Assembly (NCBI RefSeq): GCF_026240015.1
Contig: NZ_JAPIUX010000003.1
Span: forward strand, 202,230-266,229
Reading direction: 5' to 3'
Source of the DNA: Acetobacter farinalis
GTDB taxonomy: Bacteria > Pseudomonadota > Alphaproteobacteria > Acetobacterales > Acetobacteraceae
Length of the DNA: 64,000 bases
Numbering within the stretch: the stretch's first letter is position 1; each line of letters opens with the position of its first letter. Shown here piece by piece: positions 1-7,411 of this stretch. The position numbers were made by a program, and so were the translations under genes. The notes below the pieces were generated by a model. The model saw only the letters and a program-made list of their open reading frames with translations, was not told the DNA's origin and made no database searches.

Positions 1-330
1 AACGGCCTTGCAAAATTTCATACCTCATTGGAAGACAATCCATGGTGGGAAATAGATCTAGAAAAAATTTCAACTATCACAGACATTGTAATTTACAATG
101 TTTCTGATCACCTATCCAGTAGATGTAAAAATATCAAAATTGAGTTCTCCACAGATGGATATATATACAAAACTTTATTCGAGAAAAAGGACTCTATAGC
201 TCTTGGGAATATTTTAGGAAAACCCTTCCATATTCATACAGAAGACCTAAAAGCTAGATTTGTCAGAATTGTCCTGCTTGATCGAAATTTTTTACACTTA
301 GACCAAGTATTAATATATGGCGAACTCTAG
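1..330 (+). CDS. C-terminal part of a discoidin (F5/8 type C) domain protein
   Basis: The reading frame is open from the first base, so the gene starts upstream of the window; 109 residues plus a stop are visible. The fragment reads as the end of an F5/8 type C (discoidin) fold: a WWEIDL strand, an ITDIVIYN strand, the FSTDG turn and a closing LDQVLIYGEL strand. Such domains usually bind carbohydrate or cell surfaces. The base composition is clearly AT-richer than the core genes, which suggests acquired DNA, as for the glycosyltransferase at the other end of the window. The rest of the protein and its catalytic partner domain, if any, are not visible. Confidence 0.7.
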   Translation, partial: NGLAKFHTSLEDNPWWEIDLEKISTITDIVIYNVSDHLSSRCKNIKIEFSTDGYIYKTLFEKKDSIALGNILGKPFHIHTEDLKARFVRIVLLDRNFLHLDQVLIYGEL

Positions 331-392
331 CTGTCAGGTTGCGAGACGTCATTGGCGGTAGCATGCGTCGTCTTTCATTTCCGGATCAGCCG

Positions 393-749
393 TGACGTGC
401 CCCCCGGAAATGTAACCATTTAAAAGTAGAGTCCGATCGAGAAGGATACGGACGGATGAAGCGCAGTCGTTTTACGGAAGAGCAGATCATAGGGGTGCTG
501 AAGGAACAGGAGGCTGGGCTCAAGGTCTCTGATCTTTGCCGCAAACACGGGATCAGTGATGCGACGTTTTACAAATGGAACACCCGCTATGGTGGCCTTG
601 AGGTATCTGAGGCCAAACGGCTGAAGGCCTTGAAAGATGAAAACAGTCGTCTGAAGCGTCTCCTGGCGGATGCGATGCTGGATAATGCGGCGTTGAAGGA
701 AATTGTTGGAAAAAAGTGGTGACGCCTGTCGCAAAGCGGCAGGCGGTCC
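393..749 (+). mobile_element. IS3-family element, left-end remnant
   Basis: The left terminus starts TGACGTGCCCCCCGGAAATG and is nearly identical to the sequence starting at 63353. It contains an intact orfA (456-722) but only the first bases of orfB, up to about 749, where homology to the other copy stops and an IS5 end begins. The orfB catalytic domain is missing, so this copy cannot move by itself. Confidence 0.8.
456..722 (+). CDS. IS3-family transposase OrfA
   Basis: 88 residues, the usual size for OrfA of IS407-like members of the IS3 family. The N-terminal half is a helix-turn-helix (FTEEQIIGVLKEQEAG, then LCRKHGISDATFYKW); the C-terminal half is a leucine-zipper-like helix (LKALKDENSRLKRLLADAML) ending KEIVGKKW. 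OrfA binds the terminal repeats and is normally joined to OrfB by frameshifting; here orfB is lost a few bases later, so OrfA has no catalytic partner in cis. The second copy at 63416 carries a stop at the position of this copy's YKW tryptophan. Confidence 0.85.
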   Translation: MKRSRFTEEQIIGVLKEQEAGLKVSDLCRKHGISDATFYKWNTRYGGLEVSEAKRLKALKDENSRLKRLLADAMLDNAALKEIVGKKW

Positions 750-756
750 TACACCT

Positions 757-912
757 GGAGGGTTCGAAAAACCCACTGGTTTTGAGGGTTCCTCTGTGAT
801 TTCATTTCCCCTTAGTTGATTGGGGATGATGAAAGATGAAGCAGCCGGGTTTCTTTGATGTTGAAGAACGGCTTGCCCGCTTGAGCGGGCTTGGTGATCA
901 GTTCGAAGCATT
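757..912 (+). mobile_element. IS5-family left-end fragment
   Basis: About 155 bases resembling the left end of an IS5-family element: a terminal-repeat-like stretch (GGAGGGTTCGAAAAACCCA), then a short leader and the first 26 or so codons of a transposase from ATG 836 (MKQPGFFDVEERLARLSGLG). Homology stops near 910 where an inverted IS3 end begins, and the fused frame runs into a stop at 944-946. Only a scrap remains. Confidence 0.65.
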
Positions 913-946
913 TGCCCCTGCCCCGAACATGCCCTCAGATTTAAGT
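836..946 (+). pseudogene. IS5-family transposase, N-terminal remnant
   Basis: The first 26 codons (MKQPGFFDVEERLARLSGLG then DQFEAF) match the conserved start of IS5-family transposases common in acetic acid bacteria. After that the frame passes into unrelated IS3 terminal sequence and stops. There is no catalytic domain. Confidence 0.7.
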
Positions 947-1022
947 TAGGGTCTGTGGGTTGTTGTATGCCGTTTTGGCGTGTTGAGCGAAAGCCTCTGG
1001 CGTCATGCCATTGAGGCTGGTG
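913..1022 (-). mobile_element. IS3-family right-end fragment, inverted
   Basis: Read on the minus strand this is the last 26 codons of an IS3 OrfB (SLNGMTPEAFAQHAK, then TAYNNPQTLT and a stop at 941-943) followed by a right terminal repeat that ends near 913 (TGCCCCTGCCCCGAACATG in plus orientation). It is cut at 1022 by the IS66 left end. It may be the missing right end of the same IS type as the remnant at 393, but in the opposite orientation, which would imply an inversion or two separate insertions. Confidence 0.65.
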
Positions 1023-1119
1023 GTAACCGGCCGCTTGAGGCCGCCTTATGATTGAAGATTGTGACTGGTAACTTACCGTCGTTAACGACGTCGTTATTGA
1101 CGTCATTTGAGAGGTAAGA

Positions 1120-1479
1120 ATGACCCAGGAAATCCTGATTGGCGTTGAACGCCGCCGCCGCTGGTCGGATGAACGGAAGCTGGCGATACTGTCTGAAGTT
1201 GGTGTGGATGGAGCGAGTGTATCGGATGTGGCCCGTCGACATGACCTGACCCGCCAGCATCTTTACCAATGGCGGACGTCATTCCGTCAAAGACTATCTT
1301 CCCCGGATCAGTCTGTGGCGTTTGTTCCTGTTGCTTCAGTGACGACATCTGCTGTGACATCTGGCGGTGGACCTGACGCACTGGCCATAGTGCTGTGCAA
1401 TGGCCGTAGTATCAGGGTGACGGGACATCCTGCCGAAGATCTTCTGGCCCGGGTCATCCAGATTGCGGAGACGGCATGA
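1120..1479 (+). CDS. tnpA: IS66 accessory protein TnpA
   Basis: 119 residues. The N-terminal half has the IS66 TnpA / IS3 OrfA-like helix-turn-helix: RRRRWSDERKLAILSE, then VSDVARRHDLTRQHLYQWR. The C-terminal half is a small conserved domain ending in VTGHPAEDLLARVIQIAE. In IS66 elements TnpA and TnpB are required together with TnpC for transposition, although their precise role is not well defined. The stop overlaps the start of tnpB by four bases, pointing to coupled translation. Confidence 0.9.
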   Translation: MTQEILIGVERRRRWSDERKLAILSEVGVDGASVSDVARRHDLTRQHLYQWRTSFRQRLSSPDQSVAFVPVASVTTSAVTSGGGPDALAIVLCNGRSIRVTGHPAEDLLARVIQIAETA

Positions 1480-1823
1480 TTGGCGTGGGCAACGGCGTGC
1501 GTGTCTATCTGGCCTGCGGGGTGATCGATATGCGCAAGGGCATATCGGGTCTGGCAGCACTGGCACAGGACGTGCTGCGTCAGAACCCGACATCAGGGGC
1601 GCTCTTTGCCTTTCGTGGTCGCCGTGGGGACAGGATCAAGCTTCTGATGTGGGACGGTCAGGGGTTCTGTCTTTATTACAAGGTGCTTGAGAAGGGACGT
1701 TTTCCATGGCCGTCTCCGGCAGAGGGCGTTGCACGCCTGACGACAGCACAGATGGCCATGCTGTGGGAAGGCATGGAGTGGAGACGCCCTTCCTGGTCTG
1801 CACCACCGTCTCGCGTGGCCTGA
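1476..1823 (+). CDS. tnpB: IS66 accessory protein TnpB
   Basis: 115 residues, the normal size for TnpB (IS66 Orf2). It shows the family hallmarks VYLACGVIDMRKGISGLA, FAFRGRRGDRIKLLMWDGQG and KVLEKGRFPWP. The start codon overlaps the end of tnpA by four bases. The spacing to tnpC is about 63 bases. Nothing suggests decay. Confidence 0.92.
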   Translation: MIGVGNGVRVYLACGVIDMRKGISGLAALAQDVLRQNPTSGALFAFRGRRGDRIKLLMWDGQGFCLYYKVLEKGRFPWPSPAEGVARLTTAQMAMLWEGMEWRRPSWSAPPSRVA

Positions 1824-1886
1824 TTTTTATGGCGTGAGAGTGCAGAACATTTTGAATTTTCTTAGGTTTTCTGCTATTTTTTCATA

Positions 1887-3497
1887 ATGACGTCTGCACC
1901 TGCGGTCCTGCCTGATGATCCGGATATCCTGAGGGAAATGATTGTTTCCCTGCAGACCGAAGTGGCTCGGCTTTCTGCGTCGGCCCGGGCCTATGAAGCT
2001 CTTGTCCAGTCTCTCAAAATCCGGATCGCACGTCTTCAGAAACAGAAATTCGGGGCCAGTTCAGAAAAGATAGACCGTGAGATTGAACAGCTCGAACTGC
2101 TCCTTGAAGATGTAAAAATCGCCATCGCGGCAGCCGATCCTTCTCCTGATATCAGCGAGCATGATGTCAGCGATGATGCAGTCTCTCCCTCACGGCAGCG
2201 TGGCAAACCAAAGGTTTCTGACACGACACCACGGGAGCGTCTTGTTCTCGACCCGGGTGAGGCCTGTCCTGCCTGTGGCGGTCCCCTGCGTCTTGTAGGC
2301 GAAGATGTCACCGAAATACTGGACTTTATTGCGGCAAAACTGAAAGTTGTCGAAACAGCACGGCTGAAGAAATCCTGCCGTCACTGCGAAACACTGGTGC
2401 AGCCTGAAGCACCGTCGCGCCCTGTCCCACGGGGGATGGCGGGCCCCGGGCTTCTGGCCCATATCCTGGTCTCGAAATTCGATGACCACATTCCGCTTTA
2501 TCGTCAGAATGAGATCTTTGCCCGTCAGGGTGTGGACATTCCCCGTTCAACCCTGATCGACTGGTGTGGTCAGGCCGTTGCCGTTCTGCGTCCTCTCACA
2601 GATCTGATCCGTCAGGATGTCGTAAAAGCAGATCTGCTACATGCTGATGATACACCCATCCAGGTTCTTGACCCTCGTCTGCGTCAGGCTGGCAAACCCC
2701 GGGGCGTAAAGGAAGGGCGGATCTGGACCTATCTGCGCGATCCCCGCCCCTGGGGCGGGAGTGATCCGCCCGCCGTGGCCTACTGGTTCTCTCCCGATCG
2801 CAAGGGGATCAATCCCCAGACCCATCTGGCACAGTTCCGGGGCATTCTGCAGGCTGACGCCTACGCCGGGTTCAGGGATCTGTATAAACCAGATGCAACG
2901 GGAAGCGTGCATGTACGCGAAGCGGCCTGCTGGGCCCATCTCCGCCGGGCCTTCCATGATGTCTGGAAGGGCAGCAACTCGACAATCGCAAGGGAAGCGC
3001 TTGAGCAGATCGGAGCGCTCTACGATATCGAGCGGCAGATCACCGGGCACCCGGCCTCGTATCGTCTGGCTGTCCGACAGGAACAAAGCCGCCCCCGTGT
3101 CACAGCATTCCACGCATGGTGCGAAACACAGCTTGCCCGTATCCCTGGAAAGGGGGAACTGGCAAAAGCGATCCGTTATGCGCTCAACCGGTGGAAGGCC
3201 TTTACCCTGTTCCTCGAAGATGGTCGTGTCGCCATTGATAACAACCCTGCCGAACGCGCCATACGGCCCGTATGCGTGGGACGAAAAAACTATCTCTTTG
3301 CTGGTTCCGACACCGGCGGTGATAATATCGCTGACGCCATGACGCTTATCGAAAGCGCAAAACTCTCCGGGCGTAATCCGCAGGATTATCTCGCCGATGT
3401 TCTCGCCCGCATCAACGAACACAAGATCAACCGCCTCCACGAATTGTTGCCATGGAACTGGCAACCCGCGAATACGCTTCACAAAAAGGCCGCATAA
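1887..3497 (+). CDS. tnpC: IS66 transposase TnpC
   Basis: 536 residues, full length. Order of domains: an N-terminal coiled coil (LQTEVARLSASARAYEALV and on to KFGASSEK), a zinc-finger-like segment with CPACGG and CRHC pairs, and a DDE core. Likely catalytic residues are the Asp in LLHADDTPI, the Asp in LQADAYAGFRD and the Glu in DNNPAERAIRPV. The C-terminal DUF-type tail (INRLHELLPWNW) is also present. All three IS66 genes look intact, so this element may still be active. Confidence 0.93.
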   Translation: MTSAPAVLPDDPDILREMIVSLQTEVARLSASARAYEALVQSLKIRIARLQKQKFGASSEKIDREIEQLELLLEDVKIAIAAADPSPDISEHDVSDDAVSPSRQRGKPKVSDTTPRERLVLDPGEACPACGGPLRLVGEDVTEILDFIAAKLKVVETARLKKSCRHCETLVQPEAPSRPVPRGMAGPGLLAHILVSKFDDHIPLYRQNEIFARQGVDIPRSTLIDWCGQAVAVLRPLTDLIRQDVVKADLLHADDTPIQVLDPRLRQAGKPRGVKEGRIWTYLRDPRPWGGSDPPAVAYWFSPDRKGINPQTHLAQFRGILQADAYAGFRDLYKPDATGSVHVREAACWAHLRRAFHDVWKGSNSTIAREALEQIGALYDIERQITGHPASYRLAVRQEQSRPRVTAFHAWCETQLARIPGKGELAKAIRYALNRWKAFTLFLEDGRVAIDNNPAERAIRPVCVGRKNYLFAGSDTGGDNIADAMTLIESAKLSGRNPQDYLADVLARINEHKINRLHELLPWNWQPANTLHKKAA

Positions 3498-3599
3498 TCA
3501 AGGCGGCACAGAACGGCCGGTTACGGATATTCACCCTGACACGCTGTCAAAATGGACCCGTCTGCATGAACGGGCCAATGCGCCTGCGGTGAGTGACCT

Positions 3600-4902
3600 G
3601 GAGACCCGCAAAAACCGGGTAATTTCTGGCGAAGCGGGCTGGCTTGATGACGTTGAGGTGTTGCGGGGCGCACCAAGGGTATCGTTCGGACCGATTTCCA
3701 CGATGCCCGGAGTTGATTTCGCCGGTTTTGCCGACTTGCAGACAGAGTCAGCCTGCGGTTTCCAGACGCTCGTGGAAGATCAGCCGATTAAAGTTGTAGG
3801 CCAGGTTGCAAAGGGTCAGTTTCGCCTCAGCGCGGGCGAGGCCGATGGTGCGGATGAACAGGTTGAACCGGTTCTTCTGATGCCCGAAGACATGCTCAAC
3901 ATGCGCACGGATCGAGGATTTGGCGGCATTGGCCCTCGCGGTTGCCTTCGACATCGGCTTGCCCATGGGTTTGCGCCGATGAATACGGGACGTGAGCATC
4001 TGGTCCGACAGCCACTTCTCGTTGCGCCTGGATCGATAGGCACTGTCTGCCCAGACCTCTGAACTGGTATTGTCCGTGCTGACGACCTGCCGGAGAAGAC
4101 GTCCGTCCGGCGTTGACGCCGAAGTTACCGCCATGCCCCGGATGAAGCCGAAGCGTCGGTCGATGCTGATGTGGGATTTGTAGCCGAAGACCGGCAGGGC
4201 GATCATGGGGAGTGGCGTCCCATCTGCCCGATACCGGATTTTTCCGCCAACCTTGAGGGTCCAGCGCGCGTCGGTATCCTTCTGTGCTGCCTTGTTCGGC
4301 TCGTCCGGCCAAATGTCGTTGGCGCTCTTCCCTGACTTGATCGCTTCGCGTTCGTCCTCGGTGTTCCGCTGTCTTGGCGCAGGCACCAGCGAGGCGTCCA
4401 CGATCTGCCCGGACATTGGAATGTAGCCCTTCTTCCGGAGTTGCCAGTCAAAGGCCTTCATCACCCGCCTGAGCGTTCCCGTTTCGGTCAGGCGATTGCG
4501 AAAATGCCGGATCGTGTTCTCGTCCGGCGTTCGATCCCCGAGCGACAGCCCCAGAAATCGCAGCCAACTCAGCCGATCGCAGATCATGAACTCCATCCGG
4601 GCGTCTGACAGAGTATGCTGCGCCTGCAGGATCAGGGCCTTGAACATCATCACCGGATCGAATGGTGGGCGGCCGCCTTTGCTACCGTCGCCATACCCAA
4701 GCCCTTCGACCAGCCACGCCCGGAAATACTCGAAATCCACCGTCTCCTGCAAAACCTCGAGCGGATCGCCCTCTTTGCTCAATGCATCAAGGTGATCGCT
4801 CAAACTGAACAGGGACTTGGGATCCATAGCAGGCCTCCGTGATCGCGCACCTTCAATGAATCACCATAGCCGTCCAAACGCTACCAGTTTTTGCGGGTCT
4901 CC
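3600..4902 (-). mobile_element. IS5-family insertion sequence, complete
   Basis: About 1303 bases bounded by inverted repeats GGAGACCCGCAAAAAC on both sides (left at 3600; right ends at 4902). It holds a single transposase on the minus strand. The exact target duplication is uncertain because CTG/CAG bases next to both ends extend the repeat; a 3-base CTG duplication is possible. It interrupts the IS3 orfA, so it arrived later than that element. Confidence 0.85.
3748..4827 (-). CDS. IS5-family transposase
   Basis: 359 residues, full length. The N-terminal DUF772-like segment includes KGGRPPFDPVMMFKALIL and LSDARMEFMICDRLSWLRFL. The DDE triad is readable as the Asp in GQIVDASLVPAP, the Asp in VWADSAYRS and the Glu in RAHVEHVFGHQKNRF. 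No frameshift or internal stop is seen, so the protein is probably functional. It catalyses cut-and-paste or copy-type movement of its own element. Confidence 0.92.
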   Translation of the reverse strand: MDPKSLFSLSDHLDALSKEGDPLEVLQETVDFEYFRAWLVEGLGYGDGSKGGRPPFDPVMMFKALILQAQHTLSDARMEFMICDRLSWLRFLGLSLGDRTPDENTIRHFRNRLTETGTLRRVMKAFDWQLRKKGYIPMSGQIVDASLVPAPRQRNTEDEREAIKSGKSANDIWPDEPNKAAQKDTDARWTLKVGGKIRYRADGTPLPMIALPVFGYKSHISIDRRFGFIRGMAVTSASTPDGRLLRQVVSTDNTSSEVWADSAYRSRRNEKWLSDQMLTSRIHRRKPMGKPMSKATARANAAKSSIRAHVEHVFGHQKNRFNLFIRTIGLARAEAKLTLCNLAYNFNRLIFHERLETAG

Positions 4903-5029
4903 AGCTGCCTGATCGAGAGAAGATCAGGCAGCTGGAGCGAGAGAACCGCGAATTGCGTCAAGCCAATGAAATCCTGCGCAAGGCTTCTGCGTATTTTGCC
5001 CAGGCGGAACTCGACCGCCGGTTCAGGCC

Positions 5030-5914
5030 ATGACGCGCTTCATTGATGAGCACCGGCAGACATATGGTGTCGGGTCAATCTGCAAGATCTTGCCGATTGC
5101 GCCATCTGTCTATTATGCAACCGTTGCCAGGCAGAAAAATCCCTGTATGCGCAGCCAGAAAGACAAAGAGCTGTGCGATGAAATTCGTAGAGTATGGAAC
5201 GATAATTTTTGTGTCTACGGAGTGCGCAAGGTCTGGCATCAGCTCAGACGCGAAGGCAGGACTATCGCCCGCTGCACGGTAGAGCGGCTGATGCGCCAGA
5301 TGGGACTTAAAGGCATCATTCGTGGCAAGGGGGTCATAACCACCCGACCTAATCCGCAACGTCCGTGTCCGCAGGATCTGGTGCAACGCCAGTTTCATGC
5401 TCCAGCCCCCAACAGGCTCTGGGTTTCGGATTTTACTTACGTTTCCACATGGCGGGGCTTTGTTTATGTGGCCTTCATCATTGATGTGTTTGCCCGCGTG
5501 ATTGTGGGCTGGCGCGTCTCGTCCACTGCCCATACTGACTTCGTGCTGGATGCCCTGGAGCAGGCTCTGTGCCAGAGGCGGCCTGAAGGAAAAGTGACCC
5601 ATCATTCGGACCGCGGCTGTCAATATGTGTCCATTCGCTACACGCAAAGACTGGTTGAAGCGGGTCTCGTTGCTTCTGTCGGAAGCGTTGGGGATTCCTA
5701 TGATAACGCTCTGGCGGAAACCATTAACGGGCTCTACAAAACTGAACTCATCTATCGGCACGGGCCATGGAAAAACAGGGAAGCGGTTGAACTGGCAACA
5801 CTTAAATGGGTCGACTGGTTCAACAATCGACGGATCCTGTCCTCCATTGGAAACATCCCCCCCCAGCAGAAGCTGAGGCTCGCTTTTATGCACAACAAAA
5901 ATCACATGCATTAG
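5030..5914 (+). CDS. IS3-family transposase OrfB (3' frameshift)
   Basis: 294 residues with an rve integrase core: HTH_21-like region near CVYGVRKVWHQLRREG, then the catalytic Asp in LWVSDFTYVST, the Asp in THHSDRGCQYVS and the Glu in NALAETINGLYK. Its ATG overlaps the orfA stop. After GNIP a run of eight C (about 5857-5864) puts the reading frame out of register: the expected ending PAEAEARFYAQQK...ALAA is present in another frame downstream. The catalytic core is unaffected, but the C-terminal 19 residues are not the family ones. Confidence 0.85.
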   Translation: MTRFIDEHRQTYGVGSICKILPIAPSVYYATVARQKNPCMRSQKDKELCDEIRRVWNDNFCVYGVRKVWHQLRREGRTIARCTVERLMRQMGLKGIIRGKGVITTRPNPQRPCPQDLVQRQFHAPAPNRLWVSDFTYVSTWRGFVYVAFIIDVFARVIVGWRVSSTAHTDFVLDALEQALCQRRPEGKVTHHSDRGCQYVSIRYTQRLVEAGLVASVGSVGDSYDNALAETINGLYKTELIYRHGPWKNREAVELATLKWVDWFNNRRILSSIGNIPPQQKLRLAFMHNKNHMH

Positions 5915-5961
5915 CTGCGTAGTTCAGATAAAAACGTCTCCACAAAACCCGGGGCAATTCA

Positions 5962-6177
5962 ATCCGCTGGCTGCGTCGGGAACGCAAAAGTGACGAGCGG
6001 ACGCCCCGTCGTCAGGGCAAGCCGCGCGAGTCACGTCTGGACGCGCATGAAGCATTTATTGCCGACATGATTGAAGCGCAGAAAGACATCACGCTCCACG
6101 AGATGATGGCGCGCCTGAAAAGCGAATGTGACATTGGGATCGGGCGTAGCATGCTCAGTCGCTGGCTGCGGCAGCAC
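5962..6177 (+). pseudogene. IS630-family transposase fragment
   Basis: A short open frame without start or proper end: IRWLRRERKSDERTPRRQGK, then SRLDAHEAFIADMIEAQKDI and LSRWLRQHC. This is the second half of the N-terminal helix-turn-helix domain of an IS630-type transposase. It is bounded on the left by the IS3 right end (5961) and on the right by the IS481 left end (6178). The DDE domain is absent. Confidence 0.7.
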
Positions 6178-7227
6178 TGTTTGGTCCCGTGATTTGATGG
6201 TGCATTATTTTCACATGAGTGGAAGGATGCACTATGGGCCAGGTTCACCACGGAAGCGCCACGACGACAGCGGCAGTCCGTCGAGCGATACAACATAGTC
6301 AAGAGAGCCTGAGGGTTCTGGCGAAACGCTACGGGATCAACCCGAAGACGGTCGCCAAATGGAAGGGGCGGACCGATACGTCGGATCGACGCACCGGTCC
6401 GAAGGTCGCGTCCTCGACCATCCTGTCGACCGAAGAAGAAGCGATCGTTGTGGCCTTCCGCCGCCATACCCTGCTGCCTCTTGATGATTGCCTTTATGCG
6501 CTTCAGGCGACGATCTCGCATCTGACGCGATCTTCCCTGCACCGTTGTTTTCAGCGCCATGGGATCAGCCGCCTGCCCGAGAGCGAGAGCGAGGGCGAGA
6601 GGCCGAAACGGTCGAAGTTCAGGAGTTATCCGATCGGCTATTTCCACATCGACATTGCTGAAGTCCGCACTGAAATGGGGCGCCTTTATCTTCTGGTGGC
6701 GATAGACCGGACCTCGAAATTCGCTTTTGTCCAATTGCACGAGAAAGCGACATGTCGCGTTGCCGGTGACTTCCTGCGTGCTCTGGCCGCTGCGGTTCCC
6801 TACCGCATCCATACCGTGCTGACCGATAACGGCACGCATTTTACCGATCCGGCCGGCAAGGGATGGACACCCGAAGACATCAAGGCCATGCGGGCAGATG
6901 GTGTCCTGTTCCGGTGCCATTCTTTTGAACTGGCCTGTGCTGATCTCGATATCGAGCATCGACTGACAAAGCCGCGACATCCCTGGACGAATGCCCAGGT
7001 CGAGAGGATGAACCGCACGATCAAGGACGCCACCGTCAAGCGCTTCTACTACGAAACACATGACCAGTTGCGTCAACACCTCGCCGACTTCGTTACCGCC
7101 TACAATTTCGCCCGCAGGCTCAAGACCTTGCGCCGCCTCACTCCATATGAATTCATTTGTCAGCAGTGGGAAAAAGAACCATCACGGTTCATACATAATC
7201 CGCACCATCAAATCACAGGACCAAACA
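6178..7227 (+). mobile_element. IS481-family insertion sequence, complete
   Basis: 1050 bases bounded by near-perfect inverted repeats: TGTTTGGTCCCGTGATTTGA on the left and TGTTTGGTCCTGTGATTTGA (inverted) on the right, both continuing TGGTGC. It carries one transposase gene. The bases next to the ends (CAGCAC on the left, TCTAGC on the right) do not form a target duplication, so one flank has been replaced. Confidence 0.9.
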
Positions 7228-7232
7228 TCTAG
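6234..7232 (+). CDS. IS481-family transposase
   Basis: 332 residues from the ATG at 6234, which has GGAAGG at good spacing and gives the usual family start MGQVHHGSATTTAAVRRAIQ. A helix-turn-helix (LAKRYGINPKTVAKWKGR) is followed by an integrase core with Asp in YFHIDIAEV, Asp in VLTDNGTHFT and Glu in NAQVERMNRTIKD. The stop codon lies just outside the right terminal repeat and is supplied by flanking DNA. The gene looks intact. Confidence 0.92.
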   Translation: MGQVHHGSATTTAAVRRAIQHSQESLRVLAKRYGINPKTVAKWKGRTDTSDRRTGPKVASSTILSTEEEAIVVAFRRHTLLPLDDCLYALQATISHLTRSSLHRCFQRHGISRLPESESEGERPKRSKFRSYPIGYFHIDIAEVRTEMGRLYLLVAIDRTSKFAFVQLHEKATCRVAGDFLRALAAAVPYRIHTVLTDNGTHFTDPAGKGWTPEDIKAMRADGVLFRCHSFELACADLDIEHRLTKPRHPWTNAQVERMNRTIKDATVKRFYYETHDQLRQHLADFVTAYNFARRLKTLRRLTPYEFICQQWEKEPSRFIHNPHHQITGPNI

Positions 7233-7411
7233 CGCCAATCTCATGCTCAGAATCGCTCATCCAAGATTTCCCAAACAGGCTCCAAGCCTCATGCCCCTTG
7301 CCTAATTCATTTCGACAAAGCTACGGTATTTTTTAATTCGTGCTATTATAGCCCGCTAAACCATGATTCTAACTCTTAGTCATCACTACCGCTGAAGGAG
7401 CGTTCACACCC
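7233..7411. other. Intergenic region between IS481 and amtB
   Basis: 179 bases of AT-rich sequence, including a T-rich tract around 7325-7350. It must contain the amtB promoter unless the IS481 end supplies one. I could not pick a convincing sigma-70 or sigma-54 site by eye, and no glnK-like gene is present. Confidence 0.4.

Larger units (their letters stand above)
1023..3524 (+). mobile_element. IS66-family insertion sequence, complete
   Basis: A 2502-base element with matching ends: GTAACCGGCCG...GGCCGCCTT on the left and the same pattern inverted on the right (GTAACCGGCCG...GCCGCCTT, about 20 of 25 positions). It carries tnpA, tnpB and tnpC in the order typical of IS66. IS66 normally makes an 8-base target duplication, but the flanks (GGCTGGTG on the left, GGATATTC on the right) do not match, so one flank was rearranged after insertion. 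Confidence 0.9.
3526..5033 (+). pseudogene. IS3 OrfA, 5'-truncated and split by an IS5 element
   Basis: Before the IS5 insertion the frame reads DIHPDTLSKWTRLHERANAP then AVSDL; after it, from about 4905, it resumes as LPDREKIRQLERENRELRQA then NEILRKASAYFA and DRRFRP with a stop at 5031-5033. Joined, these are the end of the helix-turn-helix and the leucine-zipper region of an IS51-like OrfA. The N-terminus is lost to the IS66 junction. Confidence 0.8.
3525..5961 (+). mobile_element. IS3-family element (IS51-like), interrupted by an IS5 element
   Basis: The 3' half of an orfA, an orfB and a right terminal repeat ending GGGGCAATTCA at 5961 belong to one IS3 element. Its left end is missing: the IS66 right end at 3524 abuts it inside orfA. 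A 1.3-kb IS5 element sits inside orfA between about 3600 and 4902. The element is therefore dead twice over in orfA, and orfB has a 3' frameshift. Confidence 0.8.

Noticed and set aside
420..1106. Minus-strand open frame of 228 codons across the IS3/IS5 remnants
   Set aside because: It is the antisense shadow of OrfA and terminal repeats and joins unrelated pieces; only the short IS3 OrfB end at 941-1022 (in another frame) is real.
2637..3482. Long minus-strand frame of 281 codons inside IS66 tnpC
   Set aside because: It is antisense to a clearly recognisable transposase, with no family features of its own.
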